Below, piece by piece: positions 24,921-33,576 of a stretch of 39,583 bases of DNA (its first letter is position 1; every line of letters starts with the position of its first letter). The position numbers were made by a program, and so were the translations under genes. The notes under the pieces were generated by a model. It did no database searches. It was not told where the DNA came from and saw only the letters and a list, made by a program, of their open reading frames with translations. Origin of the DNA: Acinetobacter rudis (GTDB taxonomy: Bacteria; Pseudomonadota; Gammaproteobacteria; Pseudomonadales; Moraxellaceae); assembly GCF_000829675.1 (NCBI RefSeq), contig NZ_BBRX01000040.1, positions 1 through 39,583 of the forward strand. Reading direction: 5' to 3'.

Positions 24921-25235
24921 ATGTCAACACCAGATGCACAGCATTCTGCACAATTAAATGCACAAAATGTTTCAAGTATTGCCAACCTTGCGCGGTTGTC
25001 GCTAGATGATACACAATCTAGTGAATACGCGCAGAGTTTAAATAAGATTTTAGCAATGATGGAGCATTTAAAAAGTATCGATACCGAGGGAATCGAACCT
25101 ATAAAAAGTCCATTTGACCATGCCCAGCCTTTACGTGAAGACCGTGTAATTGAATCGAACCATCGTGATGAATATCAAGCTGTTGCCCCTGCTGTTCAAC
25201 AAGGTTTGTATCTTGTTCCACGTGTAATTGAATAA
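24921..25235 (+). CDS. gatC: Glutamyl-tRNA(Gln) amidotransferase subunit C
   Basis: A 104-residue chaperone-like subunit of GatCAB, which converts Glu-tRNA(Gln) (and Asp-tRNA(Asn)) to the amide form. The family pattern is clear: [28 protein letters not shown] near the N-terminus, then PLREDRV and [17 protein letters not shown] at the C-terminus. The N-terminus is about ten residues longer than usual. AGGTGAG precedes the ATG. First gene of gatC-gatA-gatB; 49 bp separate it from gatA. Confidence 0.93.
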   Translation: MSTPDAQHSAQLNAQNVSSIANLARLSLDDTQSSEYAQSLNKILAMMEHLKSIDTEGIEPIKSPFDHAQPLREDRVIESNHRDEYQAVAPAVQQGLYLVPRVIE

Positions 25236-25284
25236 AATTAGGCCAACTAACTTATTTTTACATTTAAACCTAAAGAATTTACTC

Positions 25285-26763
25285 ATGACTGATTTTCATC
25301 GCTTATCTATACGTGAAATGGCTGAAGGCTTGGCTAGTTCACAATTTTCATCACGTGAATTGACACAACACTATTTAAATCGTATTGCTCGTATTGATCC
25401 ACAAGTTAAATCCTATGTTACGGTTACCCCAGAACAAGCACTCAGCGAAGCTGATGCAGCTGATGCAGCACGCAAAGCTGGCCAAGCTACGCAACTGACA
25501 GGTATCCCACTTGCACACAAAGACATTTTTTGTACTCAAGGTATTCGTACCTCTGCTGGTTCAAAAATGTTGGATAACTTCATCTCTCCTTATGATGCAA
25601 CTGTGGTCAGTAAAGCTAAACAAGCAGGTCTGGTGACTTTAGGTAAAGTCAACATGGATGAGTTTGCGATGGGCTCAACCTCTGAAAGCTCATACTATGG
25701 TGCTACACGTAACCCTTGGAATTTAGAACATGTTCCTGGTGGTTCATCTGGTGGTTCTGCAGCGGTTGTTGCAGCAGATCTTGCCCCATTTGCAACAGGT
25801 ACAGATACGGGTGGTTCAATCCGTCAGCCTGCATCGTTTTGTGGTCTTACAGGTCTTAAACCTACATATGGACGAGTTTCACGTTTTGGTATCGTGGCAT
25901 TTGCTTCATCATTAGATCAAGCAGGTCCTATGGCCCGCTCTGCAGAAGACTGTGCTTTTCTGATGAACACCATGGCAGGTCATGATGCAAAAGACTCGAC
26001 CTCAATGGACAAAGCAGTTGACGACTATGTTGCTGATTTAGATGCGACTTCAATCAAAGGCTTGCGTATTGGTATTCCTAAGCAATACTTCAACGTTGCT
26101 GGTCTTGATGCTCAAGTCAAAGCACGTGTGGAAGAATCACTCAAACAACTTGAACAGCTTGGAGCAACGCTGGTCGAGATTGATCTTAATATGGTTGAAA
26201 GCTATGTGCCGACCTATTACTTGATTGCACCTGCTGAAGCATCTTCTAACCTATCGCGTTATGATGGTGTACGTTATGGTTATCGTTGTGAAAACCCAAC
26301 CAACTTATTAGATCTTTATAACCGTTCACGCTCTGAAGGTTTTGGTGCTGAAGTTCAACGTCGTATTTTGATTGGAACTTATGCTCTTTCAGCAGGTTAT
26401 TATGATGCATACTATGTTAAAGCACAGAAGGTACGTCGCTTAATTCAACAAGACTTCCTCAATGCTTTCGCACAAGTAGATGTGATTGCTGCACCATCTG
26501 CACCAACAACAGCATATAAGATTGGCGCATCATTAGATCCAGTTGAAATGTATCTTGGTGATATCTATACCATCGCAGTGAACCTTGCTGGTCTACCTGC
26601 AATCAATGCCCCAGTTGGCTTTGACCAAAACAAACTTCCAGTTGGCCTACAGTTAATTGGTAACTATTGGTCTGAATCACAGTTGTTGTCGATTGTACAT
26701 CAATACCAACAACACACAGATTGGCATACACAACGTGCGGCAATTGCTGAGGAGAATGCATAA
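25285..26763 (+). CDS. gatA: Glutamyl-tRNA(Gln) amidotransferase subunit A
   Basis: A 492-residue amidase-signature enzyme that frees ammonia from glutamine for the transamidation. The catalytic Ser-cisSer-Lys triad is K79 (AHKD), S154 ([10 protein letters not shown]) and S178 ([13 protein letters not shown]), at exactly the canonical positions. The start is ATG 25285 (MTDFHRLSI); the frame is open 19 codons further upstream, overlapping gatC, but that part is unlike GatA. The stop TAA shares its last base with the ATG of gatB. Confidence 0.96.
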   Translation: MTDFHRLSIREMAEGLASSQFSSRELTQHYLNRIARIDPQVKSYVTVTPEQALSEADAADAARKAGQATQLTGIPLAHKDIFCTQGIRTSAGSKMLDNFISPYDATVVSKAKQAGLVTLGKVNMDEFAMGSTSESSYYGATRNPWNLEHVPGGSSGGSAAVVAADLAPFATGTDTGGSIRQPASFCGLTGLKPTYGRVSRFGIVAFASSLDQAGPMARSAEDCAFLMNTMAGHDAKDSTSMDKAVDDYVADLDATSIKGLRIGIPKQYFNVAGLDAQVKARVEESLKQLEQLGATLVEIDLNMVESYVPTYYLIAPAEASSNLSRYDGVRYGYRCENPTNLLDLYNRSRSEGFGAEVQRRILIGTYALSAGYYDAYYVKAQKVRRLIQQDFLNAFAQVDVIAAPSAPTTAYKIGASLDPVEMYLGDIYTIAVNLAGLPAINAPVGFDQNKLPVGLQLIGNYWSESQLLSIVHQYQQHTDWHTQRAAIAEENA

Positions 26764-28232
26764 TGGCTGAAGCGCAAAAATCCAAGCTTATTGATGGCTG
26801 GGAAGTGGTTATTGGTTTAGAGATTCACACCCAACTCATGACCAATACCAAAATTTTCTCAGGTGCTTCAACTGAATTTGGCCAAGACCCAAACACTCAA
26901 GCTTGCCTCGTTGACTTGGCTATGCCAGGCGTTTTACCTGTACTCAACCAAGCTGTCGTTGATTTAGCAATTCGCTTTGGTCTAGGTGTGGATGCTTATA
27001 TCGACAAAGCTTCAGTATTTGCTCGTAAAAACTATTTTTATCCTGACTCCCCTAAAGGCTATCAAATCAGCCAAATGGACAATCCAATTGTCGGTTTGGG
27101 CCATATTGACATCAAACTTGATGATGGCAGCAGCAAACGTATTGGAATTACCCGAGCTCATCTTGAAGAAGATGCGGGTAAATCGTTACACGAAGACTTC
27201 GCAGGTATGACCGGTATTGACTTAAACCGTGCAGGTACGCCATTGCTTGAAATCGTTTCTGAACCAGATATGCGTTCTGTTGAAGAAGCTGTTGCTTATG
27301 TGAAAGCGATTCATGGTCTAGTACGCTGGTTAGGCATCTCTGATGGTAACATGGCAGAAGGTTCGTTCCGCTGTGACTGTAACGTATCTCTACGTCGCCC
27401 TGGTGATGAGTTTGGTACACGTTGTGAATTAAAAAACATTAACTCTTTCCGTTTTATTGAACGTGCGATCAATGTTGAGATTGAACGTCAAATGGATATC
27501 TTGGAATCTGGTGGCAGCATTACTCAAGAGACCCGTTTGTTTGATCCAAACAAAATGGAAACGCGTTCAATGCGTTCTAAAGAAGAAGCAAACGACTACC
27601 GTTACTTCCCTGATCCAGACTTATTGCCTGTGATTATTTCTGATGAACAAATCGAACGTATTCGTGCAGAGTTACCAGAACTTCCTGTTGCGCGCCGTGC
27701 ACGCTTCATCAGTGAGTATGGAATCTCTGATTACGATGCTCATGTACTCACGCTTTCACGTGAAATGGCAGATTTCTATGAAACTGTTGTTGCCACAGCA
27801 GGCGGTGCTGCACATGCTAAAATAGCAGCGAACTGGGTTATGGGTGAATTCTCAGGTGCACTCAATAAAGCAGGCCTTGAAATCACAGATTCTCCTGTAT
27901 CTGCTGAGCAGCTTGGTGGTATGGTGGCACGCATTATCGACAACACCATTAGCGGTAAAATTGCAAAACAAGTATTTGGCTTTATGTGGGAATCTGAAGG
28001 TCAAACTGCAGATGCCATTATTGCAGAAAAAGGCTTAAAGCAAGAAACTGATACAGGTGCTATTGAAGCGATTATTAAGGAAGTATTAGCAGCCAATGAA
28101 AAAATGGTTGAAGAATACAAATCTGGTAAAGAAAAAGCTTTCAATGGTCTTGTTGGTCAAGTGATGAAAGCATCACGTGGTAAAGCCAACCCTGCTCAAG
28201 TGAACCAATTAATGAAACAGTTATTGGATTAA
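26763..28232 (+). CDS. gatB: Glutamyl-tRNA(Gln) amidotransferase subunit B
   Basis: A 489-residue subunit that phosphorylates the glutamyl group on the tRNA and completes amide transfer. Recognised by [78 protein letters not shown] and the [19 protein letters not shown] stretch, followed by the [10 protein letters not shown] segment and the helical GatB/Yqey tail that grips the tRNA elbow. It overlaps gatA by one base and is followed by a strong terminator. Confidence 0.96.
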   Translation: MAEAQKSKLIDGWEVVIGLEIHTQLMTNTKIFSGASTEFGQDPNTQACLVDLAMPGVLPVLNQAVVDLAIRFGLGVDAYIDKASVFARKNYFYPDSPKGYQISQMDNPIVGLGHIDIKLDDGSSKRIGITRAHLEEDAGKSLHEDFAGMTGIDLNRAGTPLLEIVSEPDMRSVEEAVAYVKAIHGLVRWLGISDGNMAEGSFRCDCNVSLRRPGDEFGTRCELKNINSFRFIERAINVEIERQMDILESGGSITQETRLFDPNKMETRSMRSKEEANDYRYFPDPDLLPVIISDEQIERIRAELPELPVARRARFISEYGISDYDAHVLTLSREMADFYETVVATAGGAAHAKIAANWVMGEFSGALNKAGLEITDSPVSAEQLGGMVARIIDNTISGKIAKQVFGFMWESEGQTADAIIAEKGLKQETDTGAIEAIIKEVLAANEKMVEEYKSGKEKAFNGLVGQVMKASRGKANPAQVNQLMKQLLD

Positions 28233-28257
28233 TGTTAGCTATAACCTAGCATTGATT

Positions 28258-28289
28258 AAAAAGTGAGGATACCTATCCTCACTTTTTTT
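28258..28289 (+). terminator. Terminator of gatCAB
   Basis: A 12-bp stem AAAAAGTGAGGA/TCCTCACTTTTT with a 6-nt loop, ending in T7. It marks the boundary of the conserved core before the A+T-rich accessory patch. Confidence 0.88.
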
Positions 28290-28324
28290 GTCTCAATAAA
28301 ACTATTACTGATTTGAGCCAAATA

Positions 28325-28414
28325 ATGTCAAAGAAAAAACTGATGACTACTGCCAAATCGACCCTAAAAAATATTGATGGTGAATACTTTACTCTGTTTA
28401 CTGGTCATGATTAA
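28325..28414 (+). other. 29-codon reading frame, possible gene remnant
   Basis: ATG 28325 to TAA 28414, beginning MSKKKLMTTAKSTLKNID and ending FTLFTGHD. There is no clear ribosome site and no recognised family. It lies between the gatB terminator and the accessory toxin region, so it may be a leftover of an excised gene or chance. Confidence 0.2.
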
Positions 28415-28479
28415 AAACTCTAAGTTGCAAAGTTGCCCGACTTTGAAATAAGGCTAAAACTATATTTAAAAGCATCAAG

Positions 28480-29001
28480 CTATTTATAATTTTTGTCCAA
28501 CCATTTTTTAATTGAGGCAATATCCTTGAGCTTAAAAGTCATTTTTTGATCTGACTCTCCATCTAGACCACTTTGATTTCCCCCAAGTTTTTCAGTTATA
28601 TCAATCAATTTAATTTCTCCATCTTTATTAAGTATTTCATATAAATTAATATCATACGAAATACCTGAAATAGTCGGTGTATCCCAATACTGAGTATGTA
28701 TCGTTATCAATAATGGAGATTTCCCAAGTTTTTTATAAACACTAACAGCCTCCAATTTTGGTATCCATTTACCCACATCTAAACTATATTTATTAATAAA
28801 AATCTTTTGTTTATCATTAACTAAATAGTTTAGTATGTATGGATTATCATTATGACAAACTGCACTAACTACTCTGAAATCAGCTTTTTTATATATTGAT
28901 AGTTGAGTGCTATTTACATCACACACTAATTCCTCAGCATATGAAGCAATCGTCCCTATACTAAGAAATAAAAGTAAAAAAATTGATTTTACTTTATTCA
29001 T
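28480..29001 (-). CDS. Periplasmic candidate immunity protein for the adjacent T6SS effector
   Basis: A 173-residue secreted protein with a classic signal peptide (MNKVKSIFLLLFLSIGTIASYA, cut before EELVCD) and two cysteines in the mature part (C27, C49) that could form a disulfide. The rest is beta-rich, with no family recognised. The ATG lies in the ATGA overlap with the toxin gene, so both are made together. A periplasmic partner right after a cell-wall hydrolase is the usual layout for T6SS immunity proteins, which block the toxin where it acts. The function is inferred from context only. The gene is strongly A+T-rich. Confidence 0.6.
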   Translation of the reverse strand: MNKVKSIFLLLFLSIGTIASYAEELVCDVNSTQLSIYKKADFRVVSAVCHNDNPYILNYLVNDKQKIFINKYSLDVGKWIPKLEAVSVYKKLGKSPLLITIHTQYWDTPTISGISYDINLYEILNKDGEIKLIDITEKLGGNQSGLDGESDQKMTFKLKDIASIKKWLDKNYK

Positions 29002-30323
29002 TTTTTATTCTCAGCATCTTTAAAAATTGTTTTGGCTTTTACAAAATATAATCGTCTTGCATCCAATATATCTTTTGTAGCTCCCGCATTTACTCCCTTT
29101 GTAACATTATCTACATCTGAAGCTGTAGCTCCTTGATCAGCTAGATCATACAACTTATTTGCCAACCAATAGACTAAAGCAGTTCTAGCCGCATATTTGG
29201 CTTGTTCAACTAATTCTGGATTTTCTATAAAATCAAGCTCCTCATTGGGCCAAGCTTTTTTATAAAATTTATTGAAAAATGTATAGTTAAATCGACCTGT
29301 CAATTGTTTCATTCCTCGGCCTATATATTTATAACCATCACCGTCTTTAACATTACCTAATGCTCTATTCTTAGATCTATTAATATCCATATAAGCTTTA
29401 TTACAAATCGTTTTTTCTTTCAGCTCTCTATTTTTTATTGCAGCATCTTTTTTTGCTTCATCAGGATGCTTTTGATAGTACCCCATATATTTAATCAATG
29501 ATTTTTCACTATACCCAGCAATATTTTCTCGTAATTTAAATTCAGGTCCCATTTCTGCAAAAGCTTGCGCCATAAAATGAGCCTGTCTTAATCGAGTATC
29601 AAGCTTATATGTTTTTAAGCCTATATTTAATTCATCCAAAACAGGTTGCATTTTTGATGAAGAAACACCTGGCCACATTTTTTGCATTTGTTCTATAGTA
29701 ATTGTCATATTACTTTTAGGCGTTTCAGATGTAGTTGTATCAGGTTTATTCGTTTCTAAACTAGAGTCTGCTCTAATTGATGGCTGGACTACTGTTACCT
29801 CATTTTTCATTTTTTTAGCTATAGTTTCATCTAAATGTGTACCCTGCATCGGTTTTTTAGAAATCGGGTCCACAAGTTGGTATTGTAAAGGCTCGCCAAT
29901 CAATATCCTAAGTTTAACAATACCTGAGTCATCCATATCACGAATACTAGTTTCCCCCATATAACTAATTTGAATTTGTGCCTTAGGTACAGCTTGTGGA
30001 GGAGTACTAATATCTTTAGCTGTCAAAGTGATCAATGCTAAATATGAATTAACTGGATCATCTAAAACAATTTTTTGAGTACTATTATTTAAATTTTCTG
30101 TCGCATTAATCACCAATTTTTCTTGATAACTATCATCAGGTTTTAAAACAGAAATTCTATAAGAAGTACCTACTTTTAAAGTTAATTTACAAATTCCATT
30201 CTCATCACATATTTTTTGTTTTTGCACAGTTTCATTAGAAAATCTCCCCTTAAAAGGAAAACCTTTAAATTTTTTGTTATTAGAGTCCAGAATTAGAACA
30301 TTTACATTTATAAAATCAGCCAT
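28998..30323 (-). CDS. Probable T6SS effector: tandem beta domains plus GH19 lysozyme-like hydrolase
   Basis: A 441-residue protein without a signal peptide. Residues 1-90 and about 95-165 are two beta-rich repeats of the transthyretin/carboxypeptidase-regulatory type (KICDENGICKLTLKVGTSYR; RDMDDSGIVKLRILIGEPLQY). A Ser/Thr/Pro linker follows (about 180-205). Residues 206-435 form a GH19 chitinase-like domain: QAHFMAQAFAEMGPEF (putative catalytic E257), RENIAGYSEKSL (E266) and the hallmark YKYIGRGMKQLTGRFNYT (331-348). Bacterial GH19 domains in endolysins and T6SS toxins cut peptidoglycan. With no export signal, a periplasmic partner encoded in overlap and a VgrG-like remnant upstream, delivery by a type VI secretion system is the best reading. 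A phage endolysin is less likely, because no holin or other phage gene is near. Confidence 0.7.
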   Translation of the reverse strand: MADFINVNVLILDSNNKKFKGFPFKGRFSNETVQKQKICDENGICKLTLKVGTSYRISVLKPDDSYQEKLVINATENLNNSTQKIVLDDPVNSYLALITLTAKDISTPPQAVPKAQIQISYMGETSIRDMDDSGIVKLRILIGEPLQYQLVDPISKKPMQGTHLDETIAKKMKNEVTVVQPSIRADSSLETNKPDTTTSETPKSNMTITIEQMQKMWPGVSSSKMQPVLDELNIGLKTYKLDTRLRQAHFMAQAFAEMGPEFKLRENIAGYSEKSLIKYMGYYQKHPDEAKKDAAIKNRELKEKTICNKAYMDINRSKNRALGNVKDGDGYKYIGRGMKQLTGRFNYTFFNKFYKKAWPNEELDFIENPELVEQAKYAARTALVYWLANKLYDLADQGATASDVDNVTKGVNAGATKDILDARRLYFVKAKTIFKDAENKK

Positions 30324-30480
30324 TTAACTCTTCAATCCTCTCTTCATCATAGGTAAATCCGCACAAAAATGAACAATGGCTTAGTTTGATTACTCTGTAT
30401 ATAAAAGTGATTGGTTTTAATCGTTTCTTCTGAACTATTTGATTCAATATTTTCAAGAAAATAGACTTATGATCATCAGC

Positions 30481-30797
30481 TCAAAGCCCCCAAATATAAG
30501 TAGAACTGTCAACTATAAGGTTGCTTTTTATTGAGTCAGCTCTCGTAGGAATAAAGAATTTACCCATACAATCATTAGGTGCTGTAGCTAGTACCGTCAC
30601 AGGAGAAACAACTTTCCCCCACTTTCAAATTTATGCTGTCCAGCTCTGAGTACAATTTTTCCGCCCATTGCTATCTCTTTATTTATAAGAATCTGATTAT
30701 TTTGTTCAATTGTATTCAAATAGTTCCTATATATTGGCAGTTTTATGTTTTTAGTTGTAGCTTTTAACTTAGATGACGATGCCAACCTCGCAACAGA
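30481..30797 (-). pseudogene. VgrG C-terminal fragment, frameshifted
   Basis: An open stretch without a normal start, containing NQILINKEIAMGGKIVLRAG and then QHKFESGGK. This resembles the repetitive end (DUF2345 region) of VgrG spike proteins as I remember it. At 30616-30620 a run of five C (five G on the coding strand) breaks the frame. One extra G would carry the frame on through KVVSPVTVLATAPNDCMGKF to a TGA at 30481-30483. The N-terminal gp27/gp5 parts are missing. The fragment lies 157 bp before the toxin gene on the same strand, the usual place of the carrier VgrG. Confidence 0.45.
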
Positions 30798-30940
30798 TTA
30801 AAATTTTGCTCTAGCTTTTCTGATGACAAAGCTTCTTGGTACATATGAACGAGATTAACGGAACAAAGCAACTGTACAGCCCTTGCTTCATGATTGAGCT
30901 TTAGCGAGTACTTAGGGCAGTCTCCATCAAATTTTTCAAA
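30764..30940 (-). pseudogene. 58-codon open frame without start, possible gene remnant
   Basis: From a stop codon at about 30941-30943 to the TAA at 30764-30766 the minus strand is open without a usable early start. It contains LNHEARAVQLLCSVNLVHMY and ends LLRGWHRHLS. The composition looks protein-like, but I recognise no family. It overlaps the 5' part of the VgrG-like fragment in another frame, so at most one of them is original coding sequence there. The remainder up to 31020 shows nothing. Confidence 0.2.
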
Positions 30941-31020
30941 TTAAAATCAATGAGTTAAAACCATATAACCAAATTTTTATACAGTCTTATTTACAGGCTC
31001 ATCTCAATACACGTGATCCA

Positions 31021-32079
31021 TTATTTGACTATAGCTTCAATCCGATCTAATTCCCAAACCCCTCCGAGTGCTACCCCCCGACATTTTCCAGACCACCGAT
31101 CTAAAGTCTGAACAAATTTTTGACCATCCCAAATCCATTGATAGCTTGCAATACAATCTGCAGGTCCGCGGCCTCTTTGTGATCCATAAATTTCACCTGA
31201 ATTAAATTCAGTGGCCTGATCAGTAATCAATTGAGTTTGATTTACACCAGAGCGATTGTCCAATAACCAGACACCCAGCCCCTCATTGTAGGCTCCACGC
31301 CAACACAGCATCGTTGCTAGCTGCTGCTGATCATTTAAACGATAGAGTTGAATTGTACGAGGATCATCTTTCCAATATTCATCACTACAGTCATCTCCAT
31401 GATCTTTTGATGTCGCTGTCATCAATCTTTCTAGCATCTTTTGATATGCAGTCTGATCTGGTTTAATTTCACGAATCGGTTTTGCTGGAGTCTTCACGTG
31501 TTTCACCACAAATTTAGGCTGGGCAGCAAGAACTTTAGACTCATCAAGCGTGCCTTTTTTAACCAAAGCACCCGTAGTCCCAACACGCTTTTGAAAATCA
31601 TCCATTTTTAACAGTACTGCGGTCAAGCCATTACTAGAAACCTGCCAGTGATAATGCTGATTTTTTAAAACAATACTGACATTTTCTCGGCTTTTCTTAA
31701 GGATCGCATCGACCTGTGGTTGACTCAGATCAAGCACTGTTTTTTGACTAAAATCGCCGTTAATCAAACCTTGGTCTTTATCATCGATATAAAGTCGAAT
31801 ATTTTTAAGTGAGTTAGCTGGATATTCTTCACCAAAATCAGCAATCGCAACTTGACCACGTACTGCCTGTTTTGCACCGGCCTTACGAACCAATAAGAGT
31901 GATACAGGCTCATTGCCATCGAACTCCTGATAACCTGCAGCTTGGCATGTTCCAGTATTACTGCAGACCAGTTCCCAATCATTATGCGAAAACTCAATAC
32001 CTTGTATGGGTTTCGCATAAATCGTGCTACTCAAAGCTAGCGCCAGCAAACCGATACAATGAGATATTTTATAATGCAT
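31021..32079 (-). CDS. DUF1176 periplasmic protein (paralog 2)
   Basis: A 352-residue exported protein with a signal peptide (MHYKISHCIGLLALALSSTIYA) and a DUF1176 domain over the whole mature part. Family-like segments are HNDWELVCSNTGTCQAAGYQ near the start, NGDFSQKTVLDLSQPQVDAIL and WQVSSNGLTAVLLKMDDFQ in the middle, and CWRGAYNEGLGVWLLD with YQWIWDGQKFVQTLDRW near the end. Four or more cysteines (CSNTGTC, CSDEYW, CWRG, DCIASY, CRGV) suggest disulfides. The function of DUF1176 is not established. It shares the same landmarks with the next gene upstream, a tandem duplication. AGAGGA precedes the start. Confidence 0.8.
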   Translation of the reverse strand: MHYKISHCIGLLALALSSTIYAKPIQGIEFSHNDWELVCSNTGTCQAAGYQEFDGNEPVSLLLVRKAGAKQAVRGQVAIADFGEEYPANSLKNIRLYIDDKDQGLINGDFSQKTVLDLSQPQVDAILKKSRENVSIVLKNQHYHWQVSSNGLTAVLLKMDDFQKRVGTTGALVKKGTLDESKVLAAQPKFVVKHVKTPAKPIREIKPDQTAYQKMLERLMTATSKDHGDDCSDEYWKDDPRTIQLYRLNDQQQLATMLCWRGAYNEGLGVWLLDNRSGVNQTQLITDQATEFNSGEIYGSQRGRGPADCIASYQWIWDGQKFVQTLDRWSGKCRGVALGGVWELDRIEAIVK

Positions 32080-32168
32080 TTTTTCGTCCTCTTATTGCAT
32101 TGCAGATTGCATGACAAGATCAGTAATCCAGTTAAAAATATCATAAAAACATTAACATACACGACTAA

Positions 32169-32185
32169 AAACTACTTATTAGTTT
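32169..32185 (-). terminator. Small hairpin between the DUF1176 genes
   Basis: A 6-bp stem AAACTA/TAGTTT with a 5-nt loop, T-rich on the minus strand. It may weaken read-through from the first to the second DUF1176 gene. Confidence 0.3.
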
Positions 32186-32220
32186 GATCAATTTTCAAAT
32201 AAGCAATGCTATGTCATCCA

Positions 32221-33273
32221 TCACTTTACAATCGCTTCAATCCGATCCAATTCCCAAACTCCTCCAGCAGCAACCATACGGCACATGCCACTCCAACGGT
32301 CTACCGTTTGGACAAAGTCCTGCCCATTCCAAATCCATTGATAACTAACCCAGCAATCGCCCATCCCTCGGCCTTTGTGTGCTCCAGATAACTCACCACG
32401 ATCAAAATCTGTTGCTTGATCGGTAATAAACTGTGTTTTTTGTCCCTGACGGTCATCGAGCAACCAAGCACCAAATCCAGCATTGTAGGCCCCACGCCAG
32501 CATAAGGTCATTGCCAACTGTCGCTTGTCTCCAAGTGAATACAGCTCGATATCGCGAGGCTCGTCGTTGAAATATTTTGCATCACAATCACCAGTTTGCT
32601 CTGCTGGAAGAGCAGTGAGTATACGTTTAAGCATTTTGTCATAATCTGCATGATCTGGTTTAAGCACAACAGCTGTTTTCTGTGTGAGTACTTTTTTCAC
32701 AACAAGTTTGGGCTGTGCTACTAAAACTTTGGACTCATTATTTGAACCCTTTTTAACCAGCGCCCCAACCGTTCCAACTCGGCCTTGAAAATCATCCATT
32801 TTCAGTAAGGCCGCAGTCATTCCTTTGCTGGAAACTTGCCATTGGTAGTTTTGATTTTTAATAATAATATCAGCATCACTTTTACTCTGTCGCAAAAGGG
32901 CATCCACTTGCGTCTTCGTTAACGCGAGTGTGGTGCTTTGACTAAAATCCCCGTTAATTTTCCCATAAGGCTGACCGTTGACATAAAATTGAAGATTCTT
33001 CAGCCGACTGCTGTCTTCTGTTTCCTCATAATCACCAATCGCCACTCGTCCTTGAACCGCTTGATTTGGGCCTGCTTTACGCGTCAGTAAAATTGAAACC
33101 GCTTGTTCCCCATCACTTTCTTGATAACCTGCAGCTTGGCAAGTTCCAGTATTACTGCAAAACAACTCCCAATCCTGATGTCTAAATTCAATCCCTTCAA
33201 TAGCTTGAGCTGCCACTGTAGTAGAAAACAGTACGACACCTAAGCCCAGTAAACATGTTGTTTTATAATTCAT
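32221..33273 (-). CDS. DUF1176 periplasmic protein (paralog 1)
   Basis: A 350-residue exported protein with a signal peptide (cut near TVAAQA) and the same domain layout as its neighbour: HQDWELFCSNTGTCQAAGYQ, NGDFSQSTTLALTKTQVDALL, GMTAALLKMDDFQGRVG, CWRGAYNAGFGAWLLDDR, SYQWIWNGQDFVQTVDRW and GGVWELDRIEAIVK. The last eight residues are identical to those of paralog 2. The middle linker (about residues 205-225) is the most divergent part. The tandem copies are 141 bp apart and probably cotranscribed. No catalytic motif can be pointed to. Confidence 0.8.
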   Translation of the reverse strand: MNYKTTCLLGLGVVLFSTTVAAQAIEGIEFRHQDWELFCSNTGTCQAAGYQESDGEQAVSILLTRKAGPNQAVQGRVAIGDYEETEDSSRLKNLQFYVNGQPYGKINGDFSQSTTLALTKTQVDALLRQSKSDADIIIKNQNYQWQVSSKGMTAALLKMDDFQGRVGTVGALVKKGSNNESKVLVAQPKLVVKKVLTQKTAVVLKPDHADYDKMLKRILTALPAEQTGDCDAKYFNDEPRDIELYSLGDKRQLAMTLCWRGAYNAGFGAWLLDDRQGQKTQFITDQATDFDRGELSGAHKGRGMGDCWVSYQWIWNGQDFVQTVDRWSGMCRMVAAGGVWELDRIEAIVK

Positions 33274-33512
33274 TTACGATCCTAATTGTTTGTCTTCTCA
33301 AGTCTATTGAATATCTTAATCCAAGATGATCTGCTAACACCATCAGTCAACCACATAACATTCAATCTCAGCGTAGGTAGATCGCAATGTTTATACGCTG
33401 CCTCCAATCACATTAGCGCTATCGCTGGTATTTTAGCTTTATTTTTTAGATGCCCCCAACTTCATCACTAACTTACAAACTGCTCAGTCTTACTTACAAC
33501 AGAACACAATAA

Positions 33513-33529
33513 ATTAAGAAATATTTAAG
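33513..33529 (+). promoter_or_regulatory. PmrA box upstream of the PAP2 phosphatase gene
   Basis: ATTAAG (33513-33518), AAATA, TTTAAG (33524-33529): a full match to the PmrA recognition pattern HTTAAD-N5-HTTAAD. It has the same two half-sites, in the same order, as the box before eptA. It lies 48 bp before the ATG, with GATAAT at 33554-33559 as possible -10. The other part of the 33274-33512 gap holds no gene. Confidence 0.6.
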
Positions 33530-33576
33530 CCTGCAATGTTGCAATTCGACTCAGATAATTTAACTAAATCTGTGCC

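Noticed and set aside
28998..30323. GH19 protein as a prophage endolysin
   Set aside because: No holin, spanin, portal, tail or integrase gene is near, and the N-terminal tandem beta domains and the overlapping signal-peptide protein fit an effector better.
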